From contig WASQ01000054.1 of assembly GCA_009712185.1 (NCBI GenBank), positions 38,010-102,009 of the forward strand: DNA of 64,000 nucleotides, read 5' to 3'. The translations under genes were made by a program, and so were the position numbers. Numbering within the stretch: the stretch's first letter is position 1; every line of letters begins with the position of its first letter. This document shows positions 1 through 8,193 of this stretch, piece after piece. This DNA is from Telmatospirillum sp. GTDB taxonomy: Bacteria > Pseudomonadota > Alphaproteobacteria > Rhodospirillales > Magnetospirillaceae. Below the pieces are notes generated by a model. It worked only from the letters and a program-made list of their open reading frames with translations. It ran no database searches and had not been told where the DNA came from.

Positions 1-844
1 CGAGGCGGTCGGTGCCTTCGATACCGAGGCGCTGCGCCAATTGTTCGAACAGGTGACCTTCAACCCGCAGGAACTGAGCGGCCCCTTGAGCGCCGCCGGC
101 ACCGACAAGGGCGTGCGCAGCCGCGCCCTGCTGTTCCGCGCCGCCGAACAGCAGACCCAGCCCGCCGCGAAGGTCGAAATCATTTCCCGCGCGCTGACGC
201 TGGCGGGCGACGGCCCATCCTATTTCGCCGCCGCGCGCCTTTACGCCCCGCAAATCGCCGGCCTGCACCCCACCCCCGATCTGCTGCCCTTCGCACCGAT
301 GGCGGTTCGCTCGCTGCTGGCGGCCGGACGCCCGGATGTCGCGTCCGCCTGGCACGGGCTTCTGAAAGGGGCCTCGGATCCTGCCATGGCCCCGGTTGCC
401 GCCGGCCTGTGGCCGCTTCTGAGGCTGGCCGGCGCGGATGCGTCCGTTCCCTCGCAGGCGTTGAGCGCCTGGCGCAAGGCCCGGGTGGATCTTCCCCCGC
501 CTGTGGCGGAACGGCGTATTCTGGTCGGCTATGGTCTCCTGGCCGCCATGGGTGACAAGGTCCCCGCCGAGGACTGGCTGGCGCTTTATGACAATCCGCA
601 GCCGGCGGCCGCCGGCGCGGCGGGCCCGCTCCGTCCGATGCTGTGGCATGGGCTCCGGATGGCGGCGGAGGACCTGCGTCTGGGCGAGAGCGTTCTGTTC
701 AGTCTGGCGACCCTGGGCGACGGCGCCTTCACCCAGGTCGATCCCACGGACCTCTATCGGTCGGTGGCGGTTCTGCGCCTGATCGGCCTTGAGGGGGATG
801 CGCGGTCGCTGGCCGTCGAGGCGGCGATCGCCAACGGCGTCTGA
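1..844 (+). CDS. Hypothetical protein, 5' end outside the window
   Basis: The reading frame is open from the second base of the window to a TGA at 842-844, so the true start lies upstream. The visible part is about 280 residues, rich in Ala, Leu and Pro, with no signal peptide or clear motif. Its helical, repeat-poor composition would fit an alpha-solenoid-like cytoplasmic protein, but no family was recognised. It ends 5 bp before the xerD start codon on the same strand, so the two are probably co-transcribed. A TTG at 41 is the first in-frame start-like codon but has no convincing ribosome binding site and the open frame continues upstream of it, so truncation by the window edge is preferred. 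Confidence 0.7.
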   Translation, partial: EAVGAFDTEALRQLFEQVTFNPQELSGPLSAAGTDKGVRSRALLFRAAEQQTQPAAKVEIISRALTLAGDGPSYFAAARLYAPQIAGLHPTPDLLPFAPMAVRSLLAAGRPDVASAWHGLLKGASDPAMAPVAAGLWPLLRLAGADASVPSQALSAWRKARVDLPPPVAERRILVGYGLLAAMGDKVPAEDWLALYDNPQPAAAGAAGPLRPMLWHGLRMAAEDLRLGESVLFSLATLGDGAFTQVDPTDLYRSVAVLRLIGLEGDARSLAVEAAIANGV

Positions 845-849
845 CGGCG

Positions 850-1767
850 ATGACGTCGGACGGAGGGGAACGCCATATCGAGGCCTTTCTGGAGATGATG
901 GCGGCGGAACGCGGAGCCGCCGCCAACACTCTGGACGCCTATCGCCGCGATCTTGAAAATTTCGCCGCTTTTCTCGGTCCGCTGGGACTGGCGGTGCAGG
1001 AGGCCGGTGCCGACGCGCTGAGGGACTATCTCAGCGCGATGCGCCTGGATGGCCTGTCGGCGCGGACGGCGGCACGGCGCCTGTCGACGCTGCGCCAGTT
1101 CCATCACTTCCTGTTCGCGGAAGGCATCCGCGCCGACGATCCCGGACTGATGATCGACGGTCCCCGTCTGGGCCGCCCCCTGCCCAAATATCTGTCCGAG
1201 GCCGAGGTCGAAAGCCTGATCGCCGCCGCCCGCCGTCAGGAGGGCGTGGCTGGTCTCCGCTGCGTCGCCATGGTGGAACTGCTTTATGCGACCGGCCTGC
1301 GCGTTTCGGAGCTGGTGGGGCTGCCGGCCAGCACCGTCGCACGGGGGCCGGAAACGCTTGTGGTGCGGGGCAAGGGCGGCAAAGAACGGATGGTTCCGCT
1401 GGGGGCGGCGGCGCGAGAGGCGGTTGCCCTGTGGCTGACGGCGCGGCACCCGAAATCGAGCCGCTGGCTGTTTCCCGGAGAAAGGGCCGACCGGCCTTTG
1501 ACCCGCAACGCCTTCGGCCGGATCCTGGGCGCCCTTGCGATCGAGGCCGGCATCGCGCCGTCCCGCGTGTCACCGCATGTCCTGCGTCATTCTTTCGCCA
1601 GCCATCTGCTGGCCCATGGCGCGGATCTGCGCAGCGTGCAGCAGATGCTGGGGCATGCCGACATCGCGACCACGCAGATCTACACGCATGTTCTTGATGA
1701 GCGCCTGAAGGCCCTCGTTACCGCCCATCACCCCCTGTCGCGCCGGAAGACCCCGTCCGATCGCTGA
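850..1767 (+). CDS. xerD: Site-specific tyrosine recombinase XerD
   Basis: This 305-residue protein is the XerD-type recombinase that, with XerC, resolves chromosome dimers at dif during division. The N-terminal SAM-like core-binding domain covers roughly residues 5-95 and the catalytic domain about 110-300. Catalytic residues can be read directly: Arg in TGLRVSELVG, Lys in GKGGKER, the HVLRHSFASHL box supplying His and Arg, and LGHADIATTQIYTHV supplying the second His and the Tyr nucleophile. Length and all boxes match the family. It follows the upstream gene by 5 bp and no phage genes flank it, so this is the housekeeping copy and not a prophage integrase. Confidence 0.95.
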   Translation: MTSDGGERHIEAFLEMMAAERGAAANTLDAYRRDLENFAAFLGPLGLAVQEAGADALRDYLSAMRLDGLSARTAARRLSTLRQFHHFLFAEGIRADDPGLMIDGPRLGRPLPKYLSEAEVESLIAAARRQEGVAGLRCVAMVELLYATGLRVSELVGLPASTVARGPETLVVRGKGGKERMVPLGAAAREAVALWLTARHPKSSRWLFPGERADRPLTRNAFGRILGALAIEAGIAPSRVSPHVLRHSFASHLLAHGADLRSVQQMLGHADIATTQIYTHVLDERLKALVTAHHPLSRRKTPSDR

Positions 1768-1809
1768 TGCGGGACAGGCGTTCCGGTGGTCTTCGCCGGT
1801 GGGTCCGGT

Positions 1810-2295
1810 TCAGAAAACCGCCAGGGACCGGATGTAGATATCGCCCTGCCAGCTATGGCCCAGGGTCTCCTCCGCCGCCAGACGCAGGCATTCCTTGGCG
1901 GCGCGCGCGCCGCCGTGGGCGGCTTCCAGGAACTCGGCCGGCCGGCTTTGAAGCCGGGGACCGGCCTTGGCGACGATGTCCTTCATATGATCGCGGACCT
2001 GCGACAGGGAGCGGCTGTCCGAGGACTGGAAATAGGCATCGACCAGAACACGCTGCCAGCGGCCGGTCTCATGATTCTGGACAGAGGCGACGACACGCGG
2101 CATAGCCAGGGCATTGTCGGGCAACTTTGAGGGAATCTCGTTCGGCGCCAGCTCGTGACGCTGCTCGACGCGATGCCCGCCCAACGAAATATCGCGGGCG
2201 GAAGCGGACGTCACGGACAGGCAGAAGACCATGGCGGCGGCAACAACGCCCGCGGCCAGCGGCGTCGCGACAACCTTTCGGTAGCAAGCGGACAT
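1810..2295 (-). CDS. Small secreted protein of unknown function
   Basis: A 161-residue protein with a clear Sec-type signal: a basic start (MSACYRK), a hydrophobic stretch at about 12-30 and a cleavable SASA-R junction near residue 33. The mature part has no recognised domain. The C-terminal half, ending GDIYIRSLAVF, weakly recalls the extracellular part of FliL-like proteins, but I do not regard that as established. It is convergent with xerD. Its upstream region carries a perfect 29-bp AT-rich palindrome about 60 bp before the start codon, which suggests tight transcriptional control by a dimeric repressor or activator. The gene upstream on the same strand is gluQ, 128 bp away. Confidence 0.75.
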   Translation of the reverse strand: MSACYRKVVATPLAAGVVAAAMVFCLSVTSASARDISLGGHRVEQRHELAPNEIPSKLPDNALAMPRVVASVQNHETGRWQRVLVDAYFQSSDSRSLSQVRDHMKDIVAKAGPRLQSRPAEFLEAAHGGARAAKECLRLAAEETLGHSWQGDIYIRSLAVF

Positions 2296-2356
2296 CGCAT
2301 CTCCTGCAAAAGTAATTGTGAGGATGACGCGACTTTAAGAACAGTTACCCCGGAAT

Positions 2357-2385
2357 GCAATATTATTAAGTCTTAATAATATTGC
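2357..2385. promoter_or_regulatory. Perfect 29-bp palindrome, probable operator
   Basis: GCAATATTATTAAG at 2357-2370 and its exact reverse complement at 2372-2385 are separated by a single T. The element is almost pure AT in GC-rich surroundings and lies between the gluQ stop codon and the start of the minus-strand secreted protein gene. No T-run follows on the gluQ transcript side, so an operator for a dimeric regulator is more likely than a terminator. Confidence 0.6.
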
Positions 2386-2423
2386 GTAAAATTTTACTCA
2401 ATTGAAGGGGCGAGACATTCGCC

Positions 2424-3263
2424 TCAACAGGGACCGATCATCGCCCGGACATCGTCCGGCCCCAGGCCTGACCGGCGCAGGCTGGAGAGGCTGGTGGCCC
2501 GGTCACGCTTCGCGAGGCGGCGTCCGCTGGCATCGGTCAACAGGCGGTGATGGTGCCATTCGGGGACCGGCAGCTCCAGCAGGGCCTGCAACAGCCGGTG
2601 GATGTGCGTGGCGGCGAAAAGATCCCGCCCCCGTGTCACCAGGGTCACGTCCTGAAGCGCGTCATCGACCGTGACCGCCAGATGATAGCTGGCCGGCACA
2701 TCCTTGCGGGCCAGGACGACGTCGCCGAAGAGATCGGGCGTGGCCCGGATAACGCCTTCCCGCCGGTCGGTCCAGGTCAGCGGCCCGGCCATCGCCATCG
2801 CCTTGTCCATGTCGATCCGCAGGGCATAAGGCTGTCCGGCCGCGATCCGGTCTTCCCGCTCCGCGACCGACAATGATCGGCATAATCCGGGATAGCGGGG
2901 GCCATCCGGCCCCTGGGGCGCGCCGCCGGCCTGCGCGATCTCGCGGGCGATATCGGCACGCGTGCAGAAACAGGGATAAAGAAGCCCCATGCGGTCGAGC
3001 CGGGACAGGGCGGCGCCATAGTCGTCCCAATGATCGGACTGCCGGCGCACCGGTTGTTCCCAGGACAGGCCCAGCCAGGCGAGGTCCTCCAGCAGTCCCG
3101 CGACATAGACGTCGCGGCAGCGGCTGGTATCGATATCCTCGATCCGCACCAGGAACCGTCCGCCCCCCTTCGCGGCTTCGCCGGCGGCAAACAGGGCGCT
3201 GAAGGCATGCCCCAGATGCAGCTCGCCGCTGGGGCTCGGCGCAAAACGCGTGACGATCGGCAT
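2424..3263 (-). CDS. gluQ: Glutamyl-Q tRNA(Asp) synthetase
   Basis: This 279-residue enzyme activates glutamate and attaches it to queuosine at position 34 of tRNA(Asp). It is a truncated relative of glutamyl-tRNA synthetase without the anticodon-binding domain. The start at 3263 gives MPIVTRFAPSPSGELHLGHA, with the HIGH-type signature HLGHA. The zinc-site cysteines appear in YPCFCTRAD and later in RYPGLC, and the KMSKS-like loop is RLAKRDRATS near residue 255. The open frame runs about 90 codons further upstream, but that part only translates GC-rich repeats and is rejected. Length and motifs fit GluQ-RS rather than full GltX. Confidence 0.9.
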   Translation of the reverse strand: MPIVTRFAPSPSGELHLGHAFSALFAAGEAAKGGGRFLVRIEDIDTSRCRDVYVAGLLEDLAWLGLSWEQPVRRQSDHWDDYGAALSRLDRMGLLYPCFCTRADIAREIAQAGGAPQGPDGPRYPGLCRSLSVAEREDRIAAGQPYALRIDMDKAMAMAGPLTWTDRREGVIRATPDLFGDVVLARKDVPASYHLAVTVDDALQDVTLVTRGRDLFAATHIHRLLQALLELPVPEWHHHRLLTDASGRRLAKRDRATSLSSLRRSGLGPDDVRAMIGPC

Positions 3264-3303
3264 GATAGGGCACACTATCCTTTTTGACGGCGTCGAAGCC
3301 AGT

Positions 3304-3369
3304 GCCGGAGTGGCGGCAAACGACGCCCGAGCGGTCCGCAGGGCCGCGCCCGGCGATTGAGGGAAACAG
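3304..3369 (+). repeat. GC-rich direct repeat, copy 1
   Basis: First of two related elements between gluQ and the esterase gene. Its conserved end, from GCAGGGCCGCGCCCGGCGAT to GAGGGAAACAG, recurs at 3457-3524 with a short insertion. It contains the palindromic run GGGCCGCGCCC. It lies outside any gene supported here and looks like an intergenic REP-like element. Confidence 0.5.
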
Positions 3370-3456
3370 GGCGGGCGTCCCCACACGGCCCCGCCGCCGC
3401 CGCGCGCGACGGAAGGAATGTCACAGGCCGCCTCCTCGCGGTCGGGCGTTGAGCCC

Positions 3457-3524
3457 GCCGGAGCGCGAGCGGAGGAAGCCCAAGCGGGCCGCAGGGCCGC
3501 GCCCGGCGATTGAGGGAGAAACAG
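3457..3524 (+). repeat. GC-rich direct repeat, copy 2
   Basis: Second copy of the element at 3304-3369. Both begin GCCGGAG and end with the same CGCAGGGCCGCGCCCGGCGA core followed by TTGAGGGA and AAACAG. It ends 17 bp before the esterase start codon, so it forms part of that gene's leader. Confidence 0.5.
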
Positions 3525-3541
3525 ATGCAAAGGAGATCATC

Positions 3542-4204
3542 ATGACGCCGGCCACGCTTCAGGGCCCGTCTCTGTCCCCGGCCTCCGGGGCGCCGGCCGC
3601 GCAACTGGTGGTGTTTCTCCATGGTGTCGGCGCCGACGGTGACGACCTGATCGCTCTCGCGCCCTATTTCGCCCACCGGCTTCCCGACGCGGATTTTCTG
3701 GCCCCGCACGCGCCTTTTCCCTTCGATATGGCTCCGTCCGGGCGCCAGTGGTTCAGCATGGGCGATCTCAGTCCGGCGTCCCTTCAGGCCGGGGTGGATA
3801 CGGCCGCCCCCCTGTTGAACGCCTGGCTGGATGCCGAGCTGGCGGCGCGGGGCCTGTCGGACAGCGACCTTGCCCTGGTCGGCTTTTCGCAGGGAACGGT
3901 GATGGCCCTTCAGGTCGCACTCAGGCGCAAGGCCGCCTGCCGGGCCGTGGTCGGATATTCGGGTTTTCTCGCCATGCCGGATTCCCTGCCCGAGGAGGTG
4001 ACGGCGCGCCCGCCCGTTCTTCTGGTCCATGGCGACGCTGATGAAGTGGTGCCGTTCGCGCTGATGCCTCTGGCGGAGAAGGCGCTGGCGACCATCGATG
4101 TTCCGGTCAGGGTTCAGATCCGGCCGGGCCTCGGGCATGGCATCGACGATGCGGGACTGGCGGCCGGAATCGACTTCGTCGCCCGGGCTTTCGGCGCCCC
4201 ATGA
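3542..4204 (+). CDS. Phospholipase/carboxylesterase family hydrolase
   Basis: A 220-residue alpha/beta-hydrolase of the carboxylesterase/phospholipase (YpfH-like) family. The oxyanion region is FLHGVGADGDDLI near residue 22, the nucleophile is the Ser of GFSQG, the acid is the Asp in HGDADEVVP and the catalytic His is in GLGHGID near the C-terminus. No signal peptide is visible, so it should act in the cytoplasm on short-chain esters or lysophospholipids. The ATG at 3542 is preceded by AAAGGAGA at good spacing. The frame extends upstream through the two repeats, but that part is not credible protein. The physiological substrate cannot be read from sequence. Confidence 0.85.
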   Translation: MTPATLQGPSLSPASGAPAAQLVVFLHGVGADGDDLIALAPYFAHRLPDADFLAPHAPFPFDMAPSGRQWFSMGDLSPASLQAGVDTAAPLLNAWLDAELAARGLSDSDLALVGFSQGTVMALQVALRRKAACRAVVGYSGFLAMPDSLPEEVTARPPVLLVHGDADEVVPFALMPLAEKALATIDVPVRVQIRPGLGHGIDDAGLAAGIDFVARAFGAP

Positions 4205-4295
4205 CCCGCTGTCACGTAATTGTTATGGTTGATTACCCGCACTTTCTGGTAGATACCCTAGATATGGTGACCGCAACCAATGGAGGGGGCGGATT

Positions 4296-4859
4296 TTGTC
4301 GCTGGCGCTTGAAAGCTGTCCGGCTCTGGTCCTGAACGCCGACTTCAGACCGTTGAGCTATTATCCGCTCTCGCTCTGGCCGTGGCAGGAGGCGGTCAAG
4401 GCGGTTGTCGCGGACAGGGTCAATGTCATCTCGGTCTACAACCGGTCGATCCGATCTCCCTCCTCCATGATCCCCCTGCCCAGCGTCATTTCCCTCAAGG
4501 AATATATCCCGACCAGGCGGCGCCCGGCCTTCACGCGGTTCAACGTCTTTCTGCGCGACCGCTTCACCTGCCAGTATTGTGGCAATTCGCTGCCAACCCA
4601 CGACCTGACCTTCGATCATGTGGTTCCCCGCTGCAAGGGGGGCCATACGACGTGGGAGAATGTGGTGACGGCCTGTTCGCCCTGTAATTTGCGCAAGGGA
4701 AGCCGCCTCCCGCATGAGGCGAAGATGTTTCCGCTGATCCGTCCGCTGGCTCCGACCAACTTCCTGTTGCAGGAGCATGGTCGCGCATTTCCGCCCAACT
4801 ATCTGCACGAAAGCTGGCGGGACTTTCTCTATTGGGATACCGAGCTGGATCCGGTGTGA
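4296..4859 (+). CDS. HNH endonuclease family protein
   Basis: A 187-residue protein with a TTG start, supported by GGAGGG at 4282-4287. The HNH core is at about residues 85-135: two CxxC pairs (CQYC, and CSPCN further on) form a zinc site around TFDHVVPRCKGGHTTWENVV, whose DHV, N and H supply the HNH active-site residues. Such proteins are common and widely conserved in alphaproteobacteria as single-domain chromosomal genes. Their role is unsettled, and nothing here ties it to restriction or to a mobile element. It is convergent with coq7 across a hairpin. Confidence 0.85.
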   Translation: MSLALESCPALVLNADFRPLSYYPLSLWPWQEAVKAVVADRVNVISVYNRSIRSPSSMIPLPSVISLKEYIPTRRRPAFTRFNVFLRDRFTCQYCGNSLPTHDLTFDHVVPRCKGGHTTWENVVTACSPCNLRKGSRLPHEAKMFPLIRPLAPTNFLLQEHGRAFPPNYLHESWRDFLYWDTELDPV

Positions 4860-4900
4860 CCGGACGGCCGGGCGCCGGGCTCATCCCCGACGCCGTCCGG
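4860..4900. terminator. Bidirectional hairpin between convergent genes
   Basis: CCGGACGGC at 4860-4868 pairs with GCCGTCCGG at 4892-4900. It sits directly between the stop of the HNH gene (+) and the end of coq7 (-). No strong T-run is present, so this is a likely but unproven terminator. Confidence 0.5.
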
Positions 4901-4923
4901 CCACCTTATCCCCGCCTCCCGGG

Positions 4924-5505
4924 TCAGAACCGCTCCGACAGCCAGATCGCGACTTTCGTCCCGGCCTTGATGGCGGAGGACAGGACGGGATAGGCCGGCG
5001 TCTGTTCGGCCCCGTTGGCGAGGCCGATGTCGCGGTGATGCAGTTCCTCCTCGCGGAAGGTGGTGACCGTGGCCTTGAGATCGGCCTCGTCCTCGCCCAG
5101 TTGCTCAAGCTGCCGGGCATAATGCTGCTCGATGGTCTCCTCGACCGCCACGGTGCAGGCCATGGCGGCCTTTTCGCCGAGAAGGGCGGTGCCTGCCCCC
5201 AGGGCGAAGCCGGCGATATGCCAGATCGGCTGAAGCAGCGTCGGCCGCACGCGGCGATGACTGACCAGATCGTTGAAGGTCTCGAGATGGTGGCGCTCCT
5301 GCTCCTCCATCGTCTTCAGCGCATCGGAACAGGCCCTGCGGCGGCCGAGAATGGCGCGCTGGCCCTGGTAGATCCGAACGGCGCCATATTCGCCGGCCTG
5401 ATCGACCCGAAGGATCCGTTCCAGCAGTTCGCGCGGCCCCGGATCGCCCGGCATCAGGCGTTCGGCGGTCCGGGTTCCGGTCCCGGTGGTGGTGTTATCG
5501 CTCAT
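4924..5505 (-). CDS. coq7: Demethoxyubiquinone hydroxylase Coq7
   Basis: Ferritin-like diiron monooxygenase that hydroxylates demethoxyubiquinone in ubiquinone biosynthesis, at the inner face of the cytoplasmic membrane. The four metal-binding helices are visible: Glu in VDQAGEYGAVRIY, ExxH in EEQERHHLETF, Glu and ExxH in VAVEETIEQHYARQL, and ExxH in REEELHHRD. At 193 residues it is the size of bacterial Coq7. I chose the ATG at 5505 because AGGG lies 9 bp upstream; a TTG three codons earlier is possible. The gene follows dsbB with its AGGG and leader inside or just after the dsbB stop, which suggests one transcript with yqaA and dsbB. Confidence 0.92.
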   Translation of the reverse strand: MSDNTTTGTGTRTAERLMPGDPGPRELLERILRVDQAGEYGAVRIYQGQRAILGRRRACSDALKTMEEQERHHLETFNDLVSHRRVRPTLLQPIWHIAGFALGAGTALLGEKAAMACTVAVEETIEQHYARQLEQLGEDEADLKATVTTFREEELHHRDIGLANGAEQTPAYPVLSSAIKAGTKVAIWLSERF

Positions 5506-5510
5506 ATGGA

Positions 5511-5990
5511 TCAACCCTGTTGTTGGAGACGCCGCACCGACCAGCCGCTGAACAGGGCCAGACAGAAGGCGAACATCGCATTATAGCCCGCCATCGAGAT
5601 TCCGAAGATCGACCATGGAACGCGGTCACAGGGCACCGGCGGCGGGCCGGCCAGCAAAGCCTGAAGATCGGCGGCGCTGTTGGCCTGGGGATTGGCGCCA
5701 CCGACGCAGGAGGATTCCCACAGATGCTGCTCGACCCCGACATGGTAGACGGCGATTCCGCTGTCGATCAGGAAGGCGAGAGCGCAAAGCCCCACCAGAA
5801 ACAACCGGACGCGGGGCGGCGCCTTCAGCGCCAGGGCGGACAGAACCCCGGCGGTGACATAGGGAATCCGCTGATAGATGCACAAGGGACAGGGGGGCAG
5901 GCCGAACCCGTACTGGGTGATGAGCGCCGTCGCCATGGCTCCGGCGCAGGCCAGCAGCAGCAAAGCGGGATAAAGACGGGGGGAAGTCAT
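5511..5990 (-). CDS. dsbB: Disulfide bond formation protein DsbB
   Basis: A 159-residue inner-membrane protein with four hydrophobic segments that passes electrons from DsbA to quinone. The first periplasmic loop carries CPLC in LPPCPLCIYQRIPY. The second loop holds the other pair, the Cys in ESSCVGG and in PPVPCDRVPW. Both cysteine pairs required for the relay are therefore present. The ATG at 5990 starts 2 bp after the stop of the yqaA-like gene, and the coq7 start follows 5 bp after its own stop, a tight same-strand group. Linkage of a quinone-dependent oxidase with a quinone biosynthesis gene is plausible but may be coincidental. Confidence 0.9.
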   Translation of the reverse strand: MTSPRLYPALLLLACAGAMATALITQYGFGLPPCPLCIYQRIPYVTAGVLSALALKAPPRVRLFLVGLCALAFLIDSGIAVYHVGVEQHLWESSCVGGANPQANSAADLQALLAGPPPVPCDRVPWSIFGISMAGYNAMFAFCLALFSGWSVRRLQQQG

Positions 5991-5992
5991 GA

Positions 5993-6571
5993 TCAGAAGA
6001 CCCGGATGATGAAAAAGCCGCCGACCAGGGCGACCACGAAGGCCGTGGTGACCAGCGTCAGCCGCCGCTCGATGAAATCGCGGATCGGTTCGCCGAAGAA
6101 ATAGAGCAGCCCGGCCACCAGGAAGAAGCGCATGGCGCGCGACCCGATCGACGCCAGGGTGAAAACCATGGGATCGAGATGGCTGAAGCCGGCGGTGATG
6201 GTGATCAGCTTGAACGGGATCGGGGTCCAGCCCTTCGCCAGGATGACCCAGCCGCCATTGACCGCGAACCAGGACTGGAAGGTCTGGAAACTGGCCTCCA
6301 GATGGTAGAAGGCGATGATGGGCCGCCCCACCACCTCGAACAGGGAATAGCCGATCAGATAACCGAGCCAGCCGCCGACGACCGAGGCCGCGGTCGCCAC
6401 CAGGGCATAGCGCCACGCCTTATGGCGCGCCGCCAGGACCATAGGAATGAGCATGATGTCGGGCGGAATGGGAAAGACGGAGCTTTCGATGAAGGCGACG
6501 GCCACCAGCCACCACAACGCATGGCGGTGGGACGCCATCCTCATCATCCAGTCATAGACGCGTTTCAGCAC
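5993..6571 (-). CDS. YqaA/DedA-like inner-membrane protein
   Basis: A 192-residue SNARE-associated (VTT/DedA superfamily) membrane protein of the YqaA branch. The typical start LKRVYDWMMRMASHRHA leads into a first hydrophobic segment with FIESSVFPIPPDIMLIPM, the family's conserved re-entrant motif. A second block, GWLGYLIGYSLFEVVGRPI, is followed by GWTPIPFKLITITAG. I chose the GTG at 6571, with GGGGAAG upstream, because homologues begin with this LKRxYDW segment; the open frame further upstream is not protein-like. DedA relatives are implicated in lipid handling across the membrane, but the specific role of YqaA is unknown. Confidence 0.82.
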   Translation of the reverse strand: MLKRVYDWMMRMASHRHALWWLVAVAFIESSVFPIPPDIMLIPMVLAARHKAWRYALVATAASVVGGWLGYLIGYSLFEVVGRPIIAFYHLEASFQTFQSWFAVNGGWVILAKGWTPIPFKLITITAGFSHLDPMVFTLASIGSRAMRFFLVAGLLYFFGEPIRDFIERRLTLVTTAFVVALVGGFFIIRVF

Positions 6572-6778
6572 GTGGGTCTTCCCCGTCTGGTTTCGGACAT
6601 ACCCAGCGAGATGTAGCGCCAGCGCCCGCCCGGCGCAACGAGGGAATGGCCGTCGCTCCCCGCCCGGCCGGAAAAGGTCTGTTGCCGGACCGGGCAGACC
6701 GCGCCGGATCCACCGGGCGCCATGACAAACTATTGACCGGCCGAAAACCTTGGCTATAGTCGGCCCCCTACCTCCGGT

Positions 6779-6864
6779 GCCCCAGTGGCGGAATGGTAGA
6801 CGCGGCAGACTCAAAATCTGTTGCCGGCAACGGCGTGTTGGTTCGAGTCCGACCTGGGGCACCA
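6779..6864 (+). tRNA. tRNA-Leu (anticodon CAA)
   Basis: An 86-nt class II tRNA. The acceptor stem GCCCCAG (6779-6785) pairs with CTGGGGC (6854-6860), followed by A and an encoded CCA at 6862-6864. The anticodon stem CAGA/TCTG encloses loop CTCAAAA, giving anticodon CAA for the UUG codon. A long variable arm and the GGTTCGAGTCC T-loop are present. The decayed accessory region begins immediately downstream, as expected when a tRNA 3' end has served as an integration site. Confidence 0.95.
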
Positions 6865-7291
6865 AGAGGTTGAGGCCATCGCCTCACCTCATCCGAAATC
6901 GCAAAATTCTCCTCCTTTTTTGCATGACGCCATGTGGCGCCGGGTGAGCTTGACGCACCTGCTCCGTTCCTCGGCAATGCAGCCGGCCAGACTGATAAAG
7001 TTGGGTCGCTGTAGGGGGCGAGATTGGATCTCATGTCGGCACTCATGGCGAACATTGACCAACTCGAAGGCGTATTCATGCCCGAGGCTGCGGGGCACCG
7101 GCCCCAATACGTCATCCCCGGTTCACTCTCAGAAATTTCTTACAGAAAGATCTCAGGACAGGGAGACGGCTCCGCTACACAGTCGGCTCCACGCGATCGC
7201 CAAACCCGCGTGGCGGATGGGCGGGCAACTGCCAAGTACCCACGCATGTCCAACAAACAATATTCTGTTTCAAACGTGGGAGGAGAGGGCA

Positions 7292-7753
7292 CTGTTCAAT
7301 TCTTGCAATGCATCGGCCGCTGTCGCATTTGTATTCCGGCACAGAATCGATTCAGAGACATTAGCCCGGCAAATTCATGTTCCGACAGAAAATATTTTAG
7401 GCCTCGCAGCCCATGAATCCCAATATGGTGCTGGGCGCTTTGCCAGAGACGGTAAAAATTATTTCTCGCTGCACGCCCCGGCGCCTTTACAAACCGACAC
7501 GATGACGGCCCTGGAGGATCCCGATGTGGTCGTCGCGACGTTTTCATCATTTTACCAATCAGGACAATATTTCCTCCTCCGCTACGGAGGATTCGTTAAA
7601 GACCGACCCGATGCGAAAGAATTCGCGGCAGCCCTTGTCCGGTAGGGCTTCAATTCAGGAAAGAGGAGTCGGGGCGGCACCGACAACTATGCAAAAATTG
7701 TCGCCGATTGCATCGCCATGGTCCGGCAGAGGTTGCAATGTACCGTTGGATGA
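7292..7753 (+). pseudogene. Glucosaminidase-domain gene with internal nonsense codon
   Basis: The frame encodes a single-domain glucosaminidase, a peptidoglycan-cleaving family. Typical sequence is NILGLAAHESQYGAGRFA followed by DGKNYFSLHAPAPLQT and FSSFYQSGQ. The frame is closed by TAG at 7643-7645, but the same frame continues beyond it with GFNSGKRSRGGTDNYA and a tail ending VRQRLQC, the normal end of this family, stopping at 7751-7753. The likely start at 7292 is CTG, sitting 3-4 bp after a perfect GGAGGAGAGGG, so the start codon may also have decayed. The intact end would overlap the next gene by 16 bp, as in translationally coupled pairs. Confidence 0.7.
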
Positions 7754-8193
7754 CCGTTCTTCTCGTCGGCTGCGGATTGCTGGCGGACGCCCCGGCAATC
7801 GCGGATCAGCTTGACGCCCCAACCATTCAATCCTCCGGCGTGACGGTGGAGCAGGCGAAACAGATTCTGGTCCTCGTGCTGAAACACGAAAAAATCGATA
7901 CGGCGAATCCTCACCTGTGGATCGACGGCCCCTGGACCGACGAGGAGACCGGACTGCCCTTCCTGGCGGGCCATTATCATTTCGGTATTGTCGATAACAA
8001 TCCCGGCGGCGGACGATCCGTTACGCTGGGACAGTTTTCCGTCACGATCCTGACCGGCGACATCTGGCAGACCGAACGCTGCCGGCGCTTTCGTTTTCCC
8101 GCCCTGACCGTCATCCAGAAGCGGATCACGGAAAAGACGGGCCAACCGCTCGCCACCGAGGCCGATGCGAAAGAGGAACTGGGGTGCGACTGA
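7738..8193 (+). CDS. Secreted partner protein, putative immunity-type
   Basis: A 151-residue protein with a Sec signal (MYRWMTVLLVGCGLLADAPAIA), so the mature part is periplasmic. The mature region has no recognised domain; WIDGPWTDEETG and the C-terminal pair of Cys (TERCRR and LGC near the end) are distinctive. The ATG overlaps the ancestral 3' end of the upstream glucosaminidase gene. A wall hydrolase coupled to a periplasmic protein is the layout of effector/immunity pairs, which is my inference and not a family match. A second, internally deleted copy lies at 9229-9430. Retention of this frame while the hydrolase has decayed would fit an orphan immunity gene. Confidence 0.6.
   Translation: MYRWMTVLLVGCGLLADAPAIADQLDAPTIQSSGVTVEQAKQILVLVLKHEKIDTANPHLWIDGPWTDEETGLPFLAGHYHFGIVDNNPGGGRSVTLGQFSVTILTGDIWQTERCRRFRFPALTVIQKRITEKTGQPLATEADAKEELGCD

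Noticed and set aside
850..1767. xerD as the integrase of a mobile element
   Set aside because: Its sequence is that of the housekeeping XerD and its neighbours are ordinary genes. It is 5 kb from the tRNA-associated decayed region and separated from it by core genes.
2424..3530. A longer GluQ protein with 89 extra N-terminal residues
   Set aside because: The extension translates the two GC-rich repeats and precedes the conserved catalytic start MPIVTRFAPSPSG.
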